Below, piece by piece: positions 1 through 7,501 of a stretch of DNA of 64,000 nucleotides. A program made the position numbers and the translations under genes. Source of the DNA: Candidatus Saccharimonadota bacterium (GTDB lineage Bacteria; Patescibacteriota; Saccharimonadia; Saccharimonadales; Saccharimonadaceae); the NCBI GenBank assembly GCA_905372275.1, contig CAJPON010000005.1, forward strand, positions 1-64,000. The letters run 5' to 3'. A model generated the notes under the pieces. It worked only from the letters and a program-made list of their open reading frames with translations. It was not told where the DNA came from and did no database searches. Each line of letters opens with the position of its first letter. The stretch's first letter is position 1.

Positions 1-1
1 C

Positions 2-118
2 GACGAGAGCAGCGACGATACAGCGATGTTGCGAGCGGTGCTGCAATCGGATCATGCTCGTAATATTACGCCAGTATCGGTGTATCGCCAGCCAGATTTT
101 GACGGCACGGAAGATTAA
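2..118 (+). CDS. 3' end of an unknown protein (partial)
   Basis: An open frame enters from the left edge and ends at TAA 116-118. It gives a 38-residue acidic C-terminus ending in DFDGTED. Nothing identifies the family in so short a tail. It is read in the same direction as argS, whose own -10 box starts 17 bases after this stop, so the two are probably separate transcription units. Confidence 0.5.
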   Translation, partial: DESSDDTAMLRAVLQSDHARNITPVSVYRQPDFDGTED

Positions 119-134
119 CTGTAGTAAAAAGTGT

Positions 135-140
135 TATAAT
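135..140 (+). promoter_or_regulatory. -10 box of argS (leaderless type)
   Basis: TATAAT ends 7 nt before the argS ATG. Transcription would then start at or within a base of the start codon. No clear -35 is seen. Confidence 0.6.
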
Positions 141-147
141 ATGGTCT

Positions 148-1788
148 ATGATTGATTGTGTTATTACACTGAAGAAAATAATTGACAAACTATATCAGCA
201 GCAGGTTGATGTACAGTTAACGCGCCCTGACCCGAAGTTTGGCGACTTTGCAACGAACGTGGCGCTGCAGTTAGCAAAACCCTTGGGTAAAAACCCGCGC
301 GAGATTGCCGAGGCGATCGCGGAAGAGCTGCGCGGCCGCCAGGAGTTTAGCGAGGTTAGCGTGGCTGGGCCGGGCTTTATCAATGTGAAATTGAGCGATC
401 AAGCGGTGCTGGAATCGCTGAAGGTGCGGCCAGCGACTAATCGTTCAGGAAAAACGGTTGTCATTGAAACGAATTGCTCAAATCCGTTTAAAGCTATGCA
501 TATTGGCCATGCTTTGAATGTGGTTTTGGCAGACACTATGGCGAATTTGCTGGCGGTGGACGGCGCGTCGGTGCACCGGGTGAGTTATCACGGCGATGTT
601 GGTGCGCATGTCGGTAAGAGTATGTGGGCGATTCTTCGCGAAATTGACGGCGATGTCAGCAAATTAGACGCTATTCCGGCTGATAAGCGCAACGAATTTA
701 TGAGTCGTACATATGCTGAAGGGGCGCGGGCAGCCAAAGAATCGCCAGAGGCACGGGCAGAAATCGACGAGCTAGCCAAGCAATCGTTTGTGTTGGACGA
801 TCCGTTGTATAAGCAGGTGTATGAGATTTGTAAAGCCTGGAGTTTTGATGAAATTGATGCCAATGTGGCGCGGCTGGGCAATGTGCCGATTGAGCGGCGC
901 TACGTCGAGAGCGAGACTGAGGTGCCGGGCAAGGCCTTGATCAAAGCAAAAACCCCAGAGGTCTTTACCAAATCAGATGGTGCATATATCTTCAAAGGTA
1001 GCCAATACGGTGCGTTTGATAATGTGTTTATCGGTTCGCACGGCAACGGGCTGTACGGCGCACACGACATGGGGCTAATTCAGCTGAAGCGCCAAGATTA
1101 TCCAAACCTAGACCTATCGATTACGGTCAACGGCGAAGAGCAGGCGGCGTATTTCCGCGGGGTGATCGCGGCTAGTGAATTGGCCATTCCAGAACTGAAA
1201 GGTAAATTGTTTAATTATGCAACTGGCCTGGTCAAGCTAACGACTGGTAAGATGAGTTCGCGTACCGGCGAGGTGATTACCATTGATTGGTTGTTTAACG
1301 AGTTCAAGAAAGCTATCACCCAAGCTGGTGGCGAGCCGACCGACGAGGTGGTGGCAGGTGCACTGCGCTATCAATTTTTGAAGGTAAAAATCGGTAGCGA
1401 CGTGGTATTTGACATCAATGATGCGGTTAGCTTGACGGGTAACACCGGTAGCTACCTACAATATGCACACGCTCGGGCGCGCGGGATTTTGGCAAAATCT
1501 GAGCAGGCAGTCACGTTCCCGACGGAATTGTTTGACGAAGATCGGCTGTTAGTCAGAAAATTGAGCGAATACGCTGAGGCAGTTAACCGTGCCACCGAGA
1601 GCTTGGAGCCGCATCATATCTGTGCCTACCTGTTTGAGTTGGCACAGGAGTTCAATCGTTACTATGAGAAGAATCAAGTTGTCGGCAGCGACAAAGAAGC
1701 GCACCGCGTCGGTTTGGTGGCAGTGTACGCGGATATTTTGAAGGCTGGTTTGACGATTTTGGGAATAACGGCGCCGGAGCGCTTGTAA
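148..1788 (+). CDS. argS: Arginyl-tRNA synthetase
   Basis: Class I aminoacyl-tRNA synthetase that charges tRNA-Arg with arginine using ATP. At 546 residues it is close to the usual length. The N-terminal tRNA-binding domain spans about residues 1-90. The HIGH signature is at residues 118-121, within FKAMHIGHALN. The second ATP-binding loop is KMSSR near residue 368, a common ArgRS variant of KMSKS. The C-terminal anticodon-binding DALR-type domain contains SYLQYAHARAR. The ATG at 148 is chosen because a TATAAT lies just before it and no Shine-Dalgarno is visible. The substrate tRNA-Arg(CCT) is encoded at 62.1 kb. Confidence 0.95.
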   Translation: MIDCVITLKKIIDKLYQQQVDVQLTRPDPKFGDFATNVALQLAKPLGKNPREIAEAIAEELRGRQEFSEVSVAGPGFINVKLSDQAVLESLKVRPATNRSGKTVVIETNCSNPFKAMHIGHALNVVLADTMANLLAVDGASVHRVSYHGDVGAHVGKSMWAILREIDGDVSKLDAIPADKRNEFMSRTYAEGARAAKESPEARAEIDELAKQSFVLDDPLYKQVYEICKAWSFDEIDANVARLGNVPIERRYVESETEVPGKALIKAKTPEVFTKSDGAYIFKGSQYGAFDNVFIGSHGNGLYGAHDMGLIQLKRQDYPNLDLSITVNGEEQAAYFRGVIAASELAIPELKGKLFNYATGLVKLTTGKMSSRTGEVITIDWLFNEFKKAITQAGGEPTDEVVAGALRYQFLKVKIGSDVVFDINDAVSLTGNTGSYLQYAHARARGILAKSEQAVTFPTELFDEDRLLVRKLSEYAEAVNRATESLEPHHICAYLFELAQEFNRYYEKNQVVGSDKEAHRVGLVAVYADILKAGLTILGITAPERL

Positions 1789-1833
1789 GGTTGCGGAATA
1801 AATACAAAAGCGATTTATTACAAGAAACCAGGT

Positions 1834-1839
1834 TATAAT
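1834..1839 (+). promoter_or_regulatory. -10 box of mscL
   Basis: TATAAT about 21 nt before the ATG, followed by a strong AAAGGAGG ribosome-binding site at 1849-1856. This gene has a short leader, unlike many neighbours. Confidence 0.5.
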
Positions 1840-1860
1840 CAAACAGTTAAAGGAGGCTAA

Positions 1861-2268
1861 ATGCCATCAGAAACAGTCAAAAAAGCCAAAAAATCAGCTT
1901 CCAAAAAGCTAGCTGACAAAAAATTGGCGCAAACAATAGTTAAAGACACCCACATGGGCGGTTTCGTTAATTTTATCCGCGAACAGGGTATAGTTGGTCT
2001 AGCGGTTGGTCTAGCGATCGGTACGGCAGCTGGCGATACAGTGAAGAAGTTGGTGACAGCGTTTATTGATCCGCTAGTGCAGTTGATTGTCGGCTCGCAA
2101 AAAGGCTTGCAGGCGGCATCGTTTACCGTCGAAATTGCTGGTCGCAAAGCTGAATTTCTCTACGGCGCGTTTGTCAGTTCGCTGATTACACTGCTAGCGG
2201 TGGCCTTTGTGGTGTATGCAATCGTGCACCTGTTTAAGCTCGATAAATTAGATAAGAAAAAAGATTAA
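1861..2268 (+). CDS. mscL: Large-conductance mechanosensitive channel MscL
   Basis: Membrane channel that opens under high membrane tension and releases solutes during osmotic downshock; the family forms homopentamers. The first transmembrane helix has the family pattern IVGLAVGLAIGTAAGD at about residues 43-60. The second helix, FVSSLITLLAVAFVVYAIV, is near residues 101-119 and is followed by a charged C-terminal tail ending in KKKD. An extra lysine-rich stretch of about 35 residues precedes the usual N-terminus, so the protein is 135 aa. The start is set by AAAGGAGG five bases upstream. A hairpin terminator follows. Confidence 0.9.
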   Translation: MPSETVKKAKKSASKKLADKKLAQTIVKDTHMGGFVNFIREQGIVGLAVGLAIGTAAGDTVKKLVTAFIDPLVQLIVGSQKGLQAASFTVEIAGRKAEFLYGAFVSSLITLLAVAFVVYAIVHLFKLDKLDKKKD

Positions 2269-2286
2269 TTGGGCTTTGAAAAATAT

Positions 2287-2314
2287 ATCCGCCGGATAAA
2301 TACGGCGGATTTTC
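2287..2314 (+). terminator. Terminator after mscL
   Basis: ATCCGCCG (2287-2294) and CGGCGGAT (2303-2310) form an 8-bp GC-rich stem with an 8-nt loop, followed by TTTTC. It lies between convergent mscL and pyrH. Confidence 0.8.
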
Positions 2315-2359
2315 ATGTAAATAGTTTGTGTCGGGACGCGGCGTGTCATACTTAATAAG

Positions 2360-3064
2360 CTAGGAAATCAGCGTGCCGACTGGCTGGCCGCTGCTAGCCC
2401 GGGCGATATTACCGTCGGTGAGGAGGTCGCAGATGATGACTGGGATATGTTCGTCCATAGCCAGGCCGATGGCAGCTTTGTCCATGACGGTGATATGAGG
2501 GTTGGTCAGGGCTTCGTGATAGCTGAGCTGATCAAATTTGGCAGCATCAGGGAATTTGGCAGGATCTTTATCGTATACGCCGTCTACTTTCGTTGTTTTA
2601 ATTACAACGTCGCACTGCATTTCTAAAGCTAGGTTCAGGGCGGCAGTATCGGTGGTCAGGAATGGCCGGCCAGTGCCGCAGGCAACGATGACCACGCGGC
2701 CCTTTTCAATGTGGCTGAGGGCGCGGCGGAAGGTGTATTGGTCGATAAACTGGTTGATTTCGACGGTGGACAGGGCGCGGGTCGGCAAGCTGGCGTCGTT
2801 GAAGACATCAGCCAGAGCGATGGCGTTCATTAGGGTAGAGAGCATGCCGATATTATGGGCTGATACAGGTTGAATACCGTGGCCGATGATTTGGTTGCCG
2901 CGGACATAATTGCCGCCGCCAACCATGATGACGACTTCGGCGCCAGTTTCTAGCGCTGGTTTGATTTGTCCAGCAATCCAGCGGGCGCGCTTGGGATCAA
3001 AGCCGCTGGCGAACTCGCCCTGAAGCTGCTCGCCAGAGAGTTTGAGGAGAATACGTTTGGTCAT
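2360..3064 (-). CDS. pyrH: Uridylate kinase (UMP kinase)
   Basis: Phosphorylates UMP to UDP in pyrimidine nucleotide supply; bacterial UMP kinases belong to the amino-acid-kinase fold. Family features are the N-terminal RILLKLSGEQLQGE, the glycine-rich VVIMVGGGNYVRG, and the C-terminal half with FLTTDTAALNLALE and KTTKVDGVYDKDP. The length of 234 aa is normal. The start at 3064 is preferred over an upstream in-frame codon because TATACT lies exactly 6 nt before this ATG. In many bacteria pyrH sits next to tsf and frr; here it stands alone. Confidence 0.93.
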   Translation of the reverse strand: MTKRILLKLSGEQLQGEFASGFDPKRARWIAGQIKPALETGAEVVIMVGGGNYVRGNQIIGHGIQPVSAHNIGMLSTLMNAIALADVFNDASLPTRALSTVEINQFIDQYTFRRALSHIEKGRVVIVACGTGRPFLTTDTAALNLALEMQCDVVIKTTKVDGVYDKDPAKFPDAAKFDQLSYHEALTNPHITVMDKAAIGLAMDEHIPVIICDLLTDGNIARASSGQPVGTLIS

Positions 3065-3070
3065 GGGTTT

Positions 3071-3076
3071 AGTATA
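3071..3076 (-). promoter_or_regulatory. -10 box of pyrH (leaderless type)
   Basis: TATACT on the minus strand, 6 nt before the ATG. Confidence 0.6.
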
Positions 3077-3170
3077 ACATGGTGCGTCTAAAAAATAGCA
3101 CTGGTACAAAGCACGGCTATAGGTTAGCCAGACTAGATGCTAATCTGTTAATAATTATTATAAAATAGTA

Positions 3171-3199
3171 TTGACATATAATAAATAGTGTGCTATTAT
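3171..3199 (+). promoter_or_regulatory. Strong housekeeping promoter at the island's left end
   Basis: TTGACA (3171-3176), a 17-nt spacer, then TATTAT (3194-3199). Near-consensus sigma-70 type. The predicted start is near 3206 and drives the structured leader and the DUF1874 gene. Confidence 0.8.
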
Positions 3200-3205
3200 G
3201 CTCAG

Positions 3206-3492
3206 TGGCTGGACGGAAAGCGGTTTGCTAGACGGCTAGCCCTGGGCAGCGTAGCGCTGCATAACGAGCTTTCGTTGGGAAGCTAGCGCTTTAAAATGGA
3301 AGAATCTGGTTCAGTATAACGCAGGTTATCGCCCTGGTCAGACTAGCGGTCTCGAGATGTCGAGGCTGGTAGTCTGGCTGGGTGCGACACCTGGCTGGAA
3401 TGGCGGCTTTACGTGCGCCTGTAGATGATGTTTCCCGGGACTTCTGGGAAACGCTTTGCAGGAGGGACGCACGCTCACCTGAAGGAGGTGAA
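3206..3492 (+). ncRNA. Highly structured leader or non-coding RNA upstream of the DUF1874 gene
   Basis: About 285 nt with no convincing ORF but a chain of perfect hairpins: GCAGCG/CGCTGC (3246-3260), AACGA/TCGTT (3263-3276), ATAAC/GTTAT (3316-3329), a nested CAGACTA...TAGTCTG (3339-3376) enclosing CTCGA/TCGAG, and GTTTCCC/GGGAAAC (3430-3452). The last is TCACCT/AGGTGA (3475-3491), which places the GGAGG ribosome-binding site inside a hairpin directly before the ATG. That suggests translation control by RNA structure. No match to tmRNA, RNase P or SRP signatures was recognised. Whether it is a leader or also a free RNA is not decided by sequence. Confidence 0.55.
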
Positions 3493-3825
3493 ATGGCGCT
3501 TTACAAACACCCGGTCGCGCTGCTCAACTCGAGTATCGTGACCGCGCCTGGCCGATACGTCCTCGAGGACATTAGTCTCGAGGACGCACGCGGCCTCGTT
3601 CAGGGGGAGACAATGTCGTTCGTTGGGCACCAGCCCACGAATGACCTGGTGTCTAGCCTTCTGGGAATTGATGTCCCGTACCATCGGGGGATCTTCTCTC
3701 AGGAGGTGGGTCAGATCGCTTTGATTTTCAAGCTTAATGGGCGCATCCCCAACGGGGTGCAGCTCAGTAAGGCTGAAATCGAAAAGATTGGATACAGCTT
3801 TAAGAAGCTGATCCGATACGACTGA
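3493..3825 (+). CDS. DUF1874 / STIV-B116 family protein, AcrIII-1-type ring nuclease-like
   Basis: The 110-residue protein matches the DUF1874 family along its whole length: an LLNSSIVT start, Y-x4-ISLEDAR, the core SFVGHQPTNDLVSSLLGIDVP, then ALIFKLNGRIPNG and LSKAEIEKIGY. Characterised members (viral AcrIII-1, cellular Crn2) cleave cyclic tetra-adenylate, the signal of type III CRISPR systems. The catalytic histidine corresponds to His46 (VGH) and the arginine to Arg84. The glutamate expected in the R-x-P-E-G motif is Asn87 here, so activity may be altered. The start is set by GAAGGAGGTGA before ATG 3493. Codons are rich in third-position G/C, unlike the following genes. Homology is confident; activity is inferred. 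Confidence 0.8.
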   Translation: MALYKHPVALLNSSIVTAPGRYVLEDISLEDARGLVQGETMSFVGHQPTNDLVSSLLGIDVPYHRGIFSQEVGQIALIFKLNGRIPNGVQLSKAEIEKIGYSFKKLIRYD

Positions 3826-4162
3826 CCATTCTCCTTGATGTCGCTTGCTGAACCGGCAGTAACCCGGGAAATAGCGGATTTAGTAGGCTTCGGCCGAAAA
3901 ATTTGTTCGCTCTGGAGAGAGCTAAAAACGTTGAGCACGTGTGAAGTGGTTCGCCACCTATAATCACGTATCACTGTTATCTCTTCCCGCTAACTCGGGA
4001 CCCTATCCATGCAGCACTGGCGAGTTAGCGCCGCGCTGCCTTATCTGGTCTCCCCCGCGCCAGTAAAATGCGGGGGATTAATCCTTGAAAGTTTATTATC
4101 TTCGACCGATCCGGCCGGCGGTAACGAGCAGTCAAGGCTCGAGAGACAGGAGTATACTTACG
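3826..4162 (+). promoter_or_regulatory. Intergenic structured region with a possible promoter and hairpins
   Basis: No ORF is supported here. A TATAAT at 3959-3964 follows a tight UUCG-type hairpin, GTGG-TTCG-CCAC (3946-3957), but lacks a good -35. Downstream are the inverted repeat GCTAACTCG (3989-3997) / CGAGTTAGC (4021-4029) and the hairpin TCCCCCGC (4051-4058) / GCGGGGGA (4070-4077), which has no T-tract and so is not a standard terminator. This would be a second structured leader of about 190 nt before the 477-aa gene. Confidence 0.45.
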
Positions 4163-5596
4163 ATGAGCCCAAAGAGGCTAAATCCAGAAAGCCGTGTCAC
4201 GCCAGAATTACTAGGCGATATTAGCGGTCTTCAGCAAGAATTTTCGCGTATAGCGTATAGAAAAGCTAGAGACGCCCACGGATATGAATTGCCAGATTTT
4301 ACGGTTGGGCAGCCTGCGCGTGTATTGCATGAATATGTAGAAACATGGACGTCTTCTAGGCGTAATGATGATTACGAGCTAGATACTTATACAGCGTGGG
4401 ATTGGAGACGGTCGGACCATCTTTTGAGTAAAGCGAGTGAAAGGCATCCGGTCCGCCAGACTATTGAACCAGCCGATTGGTACTATAACAGAGATGAAAA
4501 AGATGAGGAACATCCTAATCTAGTGGTAGTGTCTGACCAATTGTCGGTGGCGGGTTTAGCGACAATCCTTCGGATGAATCAGCTGTATAGATTGCGGCAT
4601 GAAGGGCCGCATGGCAGCCGCCGCCGAGTCAATAGCTGGCGCGACGGCGAACTAGAAGAGATGCGGCAGACTATCGGCGAAAAGCTTGGAATAGATATGT
4701 CTGCTACAGCAGATTTGAGGCGCGGCAATGTAGTCTTGCCCGATGGCGATGATCGCTGGATGCAAAGGGAGCGGAAAATAACGCATAGCGGTAAACTATA
4801 TACGCCAAAAACCAGCCGCGAAGTTATTCGCATTAAAGCTTTAGAGTTGAAAGAAAAAGCAATCACTCCCGAAATACAGGAAGAGATTTCGTCGTTGCGT
4901 AAAAGTATAGATGGTGTGCTGGATGATGTCCGAGATCCAGAGATGCGCGAGCAAGCTGCTAATATCTTAGCGAGACTTCAAAAAGCAGAGCGCGGCTTTC
5001 AATTGCCGGAACAGCGTTCGGCAATCGTTCGATCGGCAAAATCGTTGTCGGAGCAATGGCTCGAAGAAGTATGGCAAGTAGTGCCGCTCTATGGCATGAG
5101 CCATTCTGGCGAGCGCGAGACGCGCCACGATTTACCATATACACTCTCGTTTTTTACGCGTACAAATGGTAGGACTGGTAGAAGTATAGCTTACGTGATA
5201 GGTGCTGATGGCGAGCTTGTTGAACCTAGCGAATCTGGCTATCGCCGTGATGACTATAAAACGTGGGGCCCGGAAGTTCTTAACGAAGATATGGTTATTC
5301 TTACGCATAAGAAAGCTTATACAGCCGATCCGCATGAATTTGGCGTGCGTTACGAGCCGCCGCAGGGTATTACCGAAGAGCAGCTTAATCGAATCGAAGC
5401 TATCCAGAAATCTATCGCCGAAGACTGGGATAACGCAATTGGTATGTCTGGTAAGGAATCGCCGTCAATCGGTGATGGCTGGGGCTTTACAGAAGGAGAT
5501 TTAAACGACGAAGCGCAAGCCAAACGCGACGCAGAGATAAATTCCCAAGATATGAGTAGTTTATTAGCGGATCTGCAGAAAAAATTTAATGGTTAA
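4163..5596 (+). CDS. Unrecognised 477-aa island protein
   Basis: No family was recognised. The protein is hydrophilic with no signal peptide or membrane segment, so it is probably cytoplasmic. It has a charged N-terminal third, a helical middle (about residues 220-300, rich in Glu, Lys and Ile, such as RIKALELKEKAITPEI), and a C-terminal part with PLYGMSHSGERETRHDLPY and an acidic, disordered-looking tail. No Walker A or obvious nuclease motif is visible. ATG 4163 is chosen because AGGAG lies 10 nt upstream; an upstream in-frame ATG at 4085 has no such signal. The next gene begins 27 nt after its stop, so the two are probably one operon. Confidence 0.75.
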   Translation: MSPKRLNPESRVTPELLGDISGLQQEFSRIAYRKARDAHGYELPDFTVGQPARVLHEYVETWTSSRRNDDYELDTYTAWDWRRSDHLLSKASERHPVRQTIEPADWYYNRDEKDEEHPNLVVVSDQLSVAGLATILRMNQLYRLRHEGPHGSRRRVNSWRDGELEEMRQTIGEKLGIDMSATADLRRGNVVLPDGDDRWMQRERKITHSGKLYTPKTSREVIRIKALELKEKAITPEIQEEISSLRKSIDGVLDDVRDPEMREQAANILARLQKAERGFQLPEQRSAIVRSAKSLSEQWLEEVWQVVPLYGMSHSGERETRHDLPYTLSFFTRTNGRTGRSIAYVIGADGELVEPSESGYRRDDYKTWGPEVLNEDMVILTHKKAYTADPHEFGVRYEPPQGITEEQLNRIEAIQKSIAEDWDNAIGMSGKESPSIGDGWGFTEGDLNDEAQAKRDAEINSQDMSSLLADLQKKFNG

Positions 5597-5623
5597 TATA
5601 GATTGAAAGACAAGAAACTTATT

Positions 5624-7486
5624 ATGAGTGAAAGAGTGAAGATGCCAACCCCAGGAGATTTATTTGGTGCTCCTAGGCGTCCCGATTCTGAGGTGGCTGC
5701 ACAAGAATCTAGCGATGGCACAAATCCGGATGATACAGCGGCTAGCGCGGCTGTACTGGATCATACTAGAGACAACGTGCCGGCAGAGAAATTGCAGCGC
5801 CTCGGCGCCCTAGACGAAAATGGCGAATTGACAGAAGTTGGCCGCCGGATGGAACAATTTGCCGGCGAAAGCCCTGAGCACGCCCGTATGCTGGCTGAAG
5901 CAGAACGTTTACCTGGAGCAGTGCGAATGCAGGTTGCCGCTATAGTAGCCTTGCAGAAAACACCAGCAGACTTGGTTGTGTACGGCAGCAAGAAGAGACC
6001 ATGCGAGGAACGCTGGAGAAATCTAATAGACCCAAGATACAATGATTCCGACTGGTTGAAACAGTTAGAAGTGTTGGCGTCTATACAAAATATGACGAGG
6101 GAAGAGCTGCTCGGACACGATATACGGCCAGGCGTTCCTGGTGAGGTTAATCGCGAATTGCGTCGCTTGAAAAATCAGCAGGGGTTAGCTGAATGCGACT
6201 TGACGCTTCCATCTGATGAAGAGCGCAAGCAGATAGTGAAATGTATAATAGCCGGCAGCGCCGATAAATTATGGCGCCAGATGAACATTAGGGATTTGGT
6301 ATCCAGTTACAAGTGGCGATCTGAGGTTTTTGCTGTAGACACTCGTAGGTTAGTAGATACAGATAAAGGCAGGCTTTATCGCAATAGTGAAGGCGAAGAA
6401 AGAAAACGGAGCCAGCGATCGCTGATTAAAATGGGCCAGCTGGTGGTGGCTGATCCAGAGGATATACGTTTTCGACAGAATGGTGAAGAGGCTAAAATAC
6501 TAGTTCTAAAAGGTATCACCAATGTTGAATTAAGCGACCTGCGGGAGGTTGCTCCGCAGCTGTTTGCCGATGAAGATAGAGGTTTTGTGGTAGGCAGCGA
6601 CGATAAGCCGGTTAAGCTAGTAGAATCCGTACTGGACAACGGACTACTCCAGCTGGGCGAGCAACGGATTATAGCTAAGCCTAGCGAGGAAATGGCTGAT
6701 TTCGTCGTAGAACACATTGCAGAAAAGTATAGAACGAGGCTCATGGGCCGTACCAACACCCAGTTACATAGACTTACCATAAAGTCGGGCCAACCGTTCA
6801 GAGAATTTAGCGATGAAGATTTGGAAACGCGGATTGCCAAGCATCTCGCGGCAGTCGGTTTGACAGATGAAAACGGCGAACTTCGCAGAATCAGCGAGAT
6901 TGCTGAAGGAGTTGCTAGCTTTACTGCCGCAGAATCTTGCGGACAAGAGACTGTTGACGATATTAATCGTCTCTACCCTGATTACGTCACGAGCGGCGAT
7001 GAAAAACTAGAGGTAGAATATCAAAGAAACGAAAAATACACGGGCCCGTATTTCAGCTACAGAACAGTTAATGTCGATAATATTCTTGATATAGATCCAA
7101 AAGCTTTCGAGATACCGAGCGGGCAGCAAATTATGTGCCAAAGAGAGAAGAGGGAGTTCATCGGCGACGAGACTTGGACGAGCCTTGTAATTGTTCCGCC
7201 AGAGGAGGTGCGTGAAAAAGCTAGCCAAATCCGTGCTGAACAACAAAAACAAGAAGAGGCTGCCAAGCGCGAACGAGCTTTTTACGCAGAGGTGGAGAAT
7301 CTTGTAGCTTATATGGAATCTTTTGGCAATGAACTTCCAGCCGAGCTTCAAAAACAACGGTTGGCGCTAACAATTGATCTGAGGTATGTTGCCTACGAGG
7401 ACGAAAACTCTGCTAAAAAGCTAAACGAGTTGATAACCAAAGTAACCTCGTGGTGCGCAGCTTGCGGAGAATATAAGTCGTTATAA
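5624..7486 (+). CDS. DEAH-helicase C-terminal-like protein (HA2 and OB-fold-like) lacking the motor
   Basis: Residues about 55-110 read LQRLGALDENGELTEVGRRM...ARMLAEAERL, a close match to the HA2 helicase-associated domain of HrpA/HrpB-type DEAH RNA helicases. The region around residues 215-320 (CIIAGSADKLWRQM, then SLIKMGQLVVADPEDIRF) resembles their OB-fold region. The two RecA-like domains that should come first are absent: the N-terminus is only about 50 polar residues, with no GxxGxGKT and no DEAH box, and the preceding gene does not supply them. It may be an RNA-binding adaptor derived from a helicase. ATG 5624 is used; an in-frame TTG lies at 5603. Length is 620 aa. Confidence 0.7.
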   Translation: MSERVKMPTPGDLFGAPRRPDSEVAAQESSDGTNPDDTAASAAVLDHTRDNVPAEKLQRLGALDENGELTEVGRRMEQFAGESPEHARMLAEAERLPGAVRMQVAAIVALQKTPADLVVYGSKKRPCEERWRNLIDPRYNDSDWLKQLEVLASIQNMTREELLGHDIRPGVPGEVNRELRRLKNQQGLAECDLTLPSDEERKQIVKCIIAGSADKLWRQMNIRDLVSSYKWRSEVFAVDTRRLVDTDKGRLYRNSEGEERKRSQRSLIKMGQLVVADPEDIRFRQNGEEAKILVLKGITNVELSDLREVAPQLFADEDRGFVVGSDDKPVKLVESVLDNGLLQLGEQRIIAKPSEEMADFVVEHIAEKYRTRLMGRTNTQLHRLTIKSGQPFREFSDEDLETRIAKHLAAVGLTDENGELRRISEIAEGVASFTAAESCGQETVDDINRLYPDYVTSGDEKLEVEYQRNEKYTGPYFSYRTVNVDNILDIDPKAFEIPSGQQIMCQREKREFIGDETWTSLVIVPPEEVREKASQIRAEQQKQEEAAKRERAFYAEVENLVAYMESFGNELPAELQKQRLALTIDLRYVAYEDENSAKKLNELITKVTSWCAACGEYKSL

Positions 7487-7501
7487 TCGGAGGCCAAAAG
7501 C

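Noticed and set aside
3382..3492. Upstream in-frame extension of the DUF1874 gene starting at 3382
   Set aside because: It runs through strong hairpins. The ATG at 3493 has a perfect ribosome-binding site, and family similarity begins there.
3206..3492. tmRNA, RNase P RNA or SRP RNA
   Set aside because: None of the conserved sequence signatures I know for these RNAs was found, and there is no tRNA-like end.
4009..4224. 71-aa ORF upstream of the 477-aa gene
   Set aside because: It lies over inverted repeats, overlaps the start of the better-supported gene in another frame, and has no ribosome-binding site.
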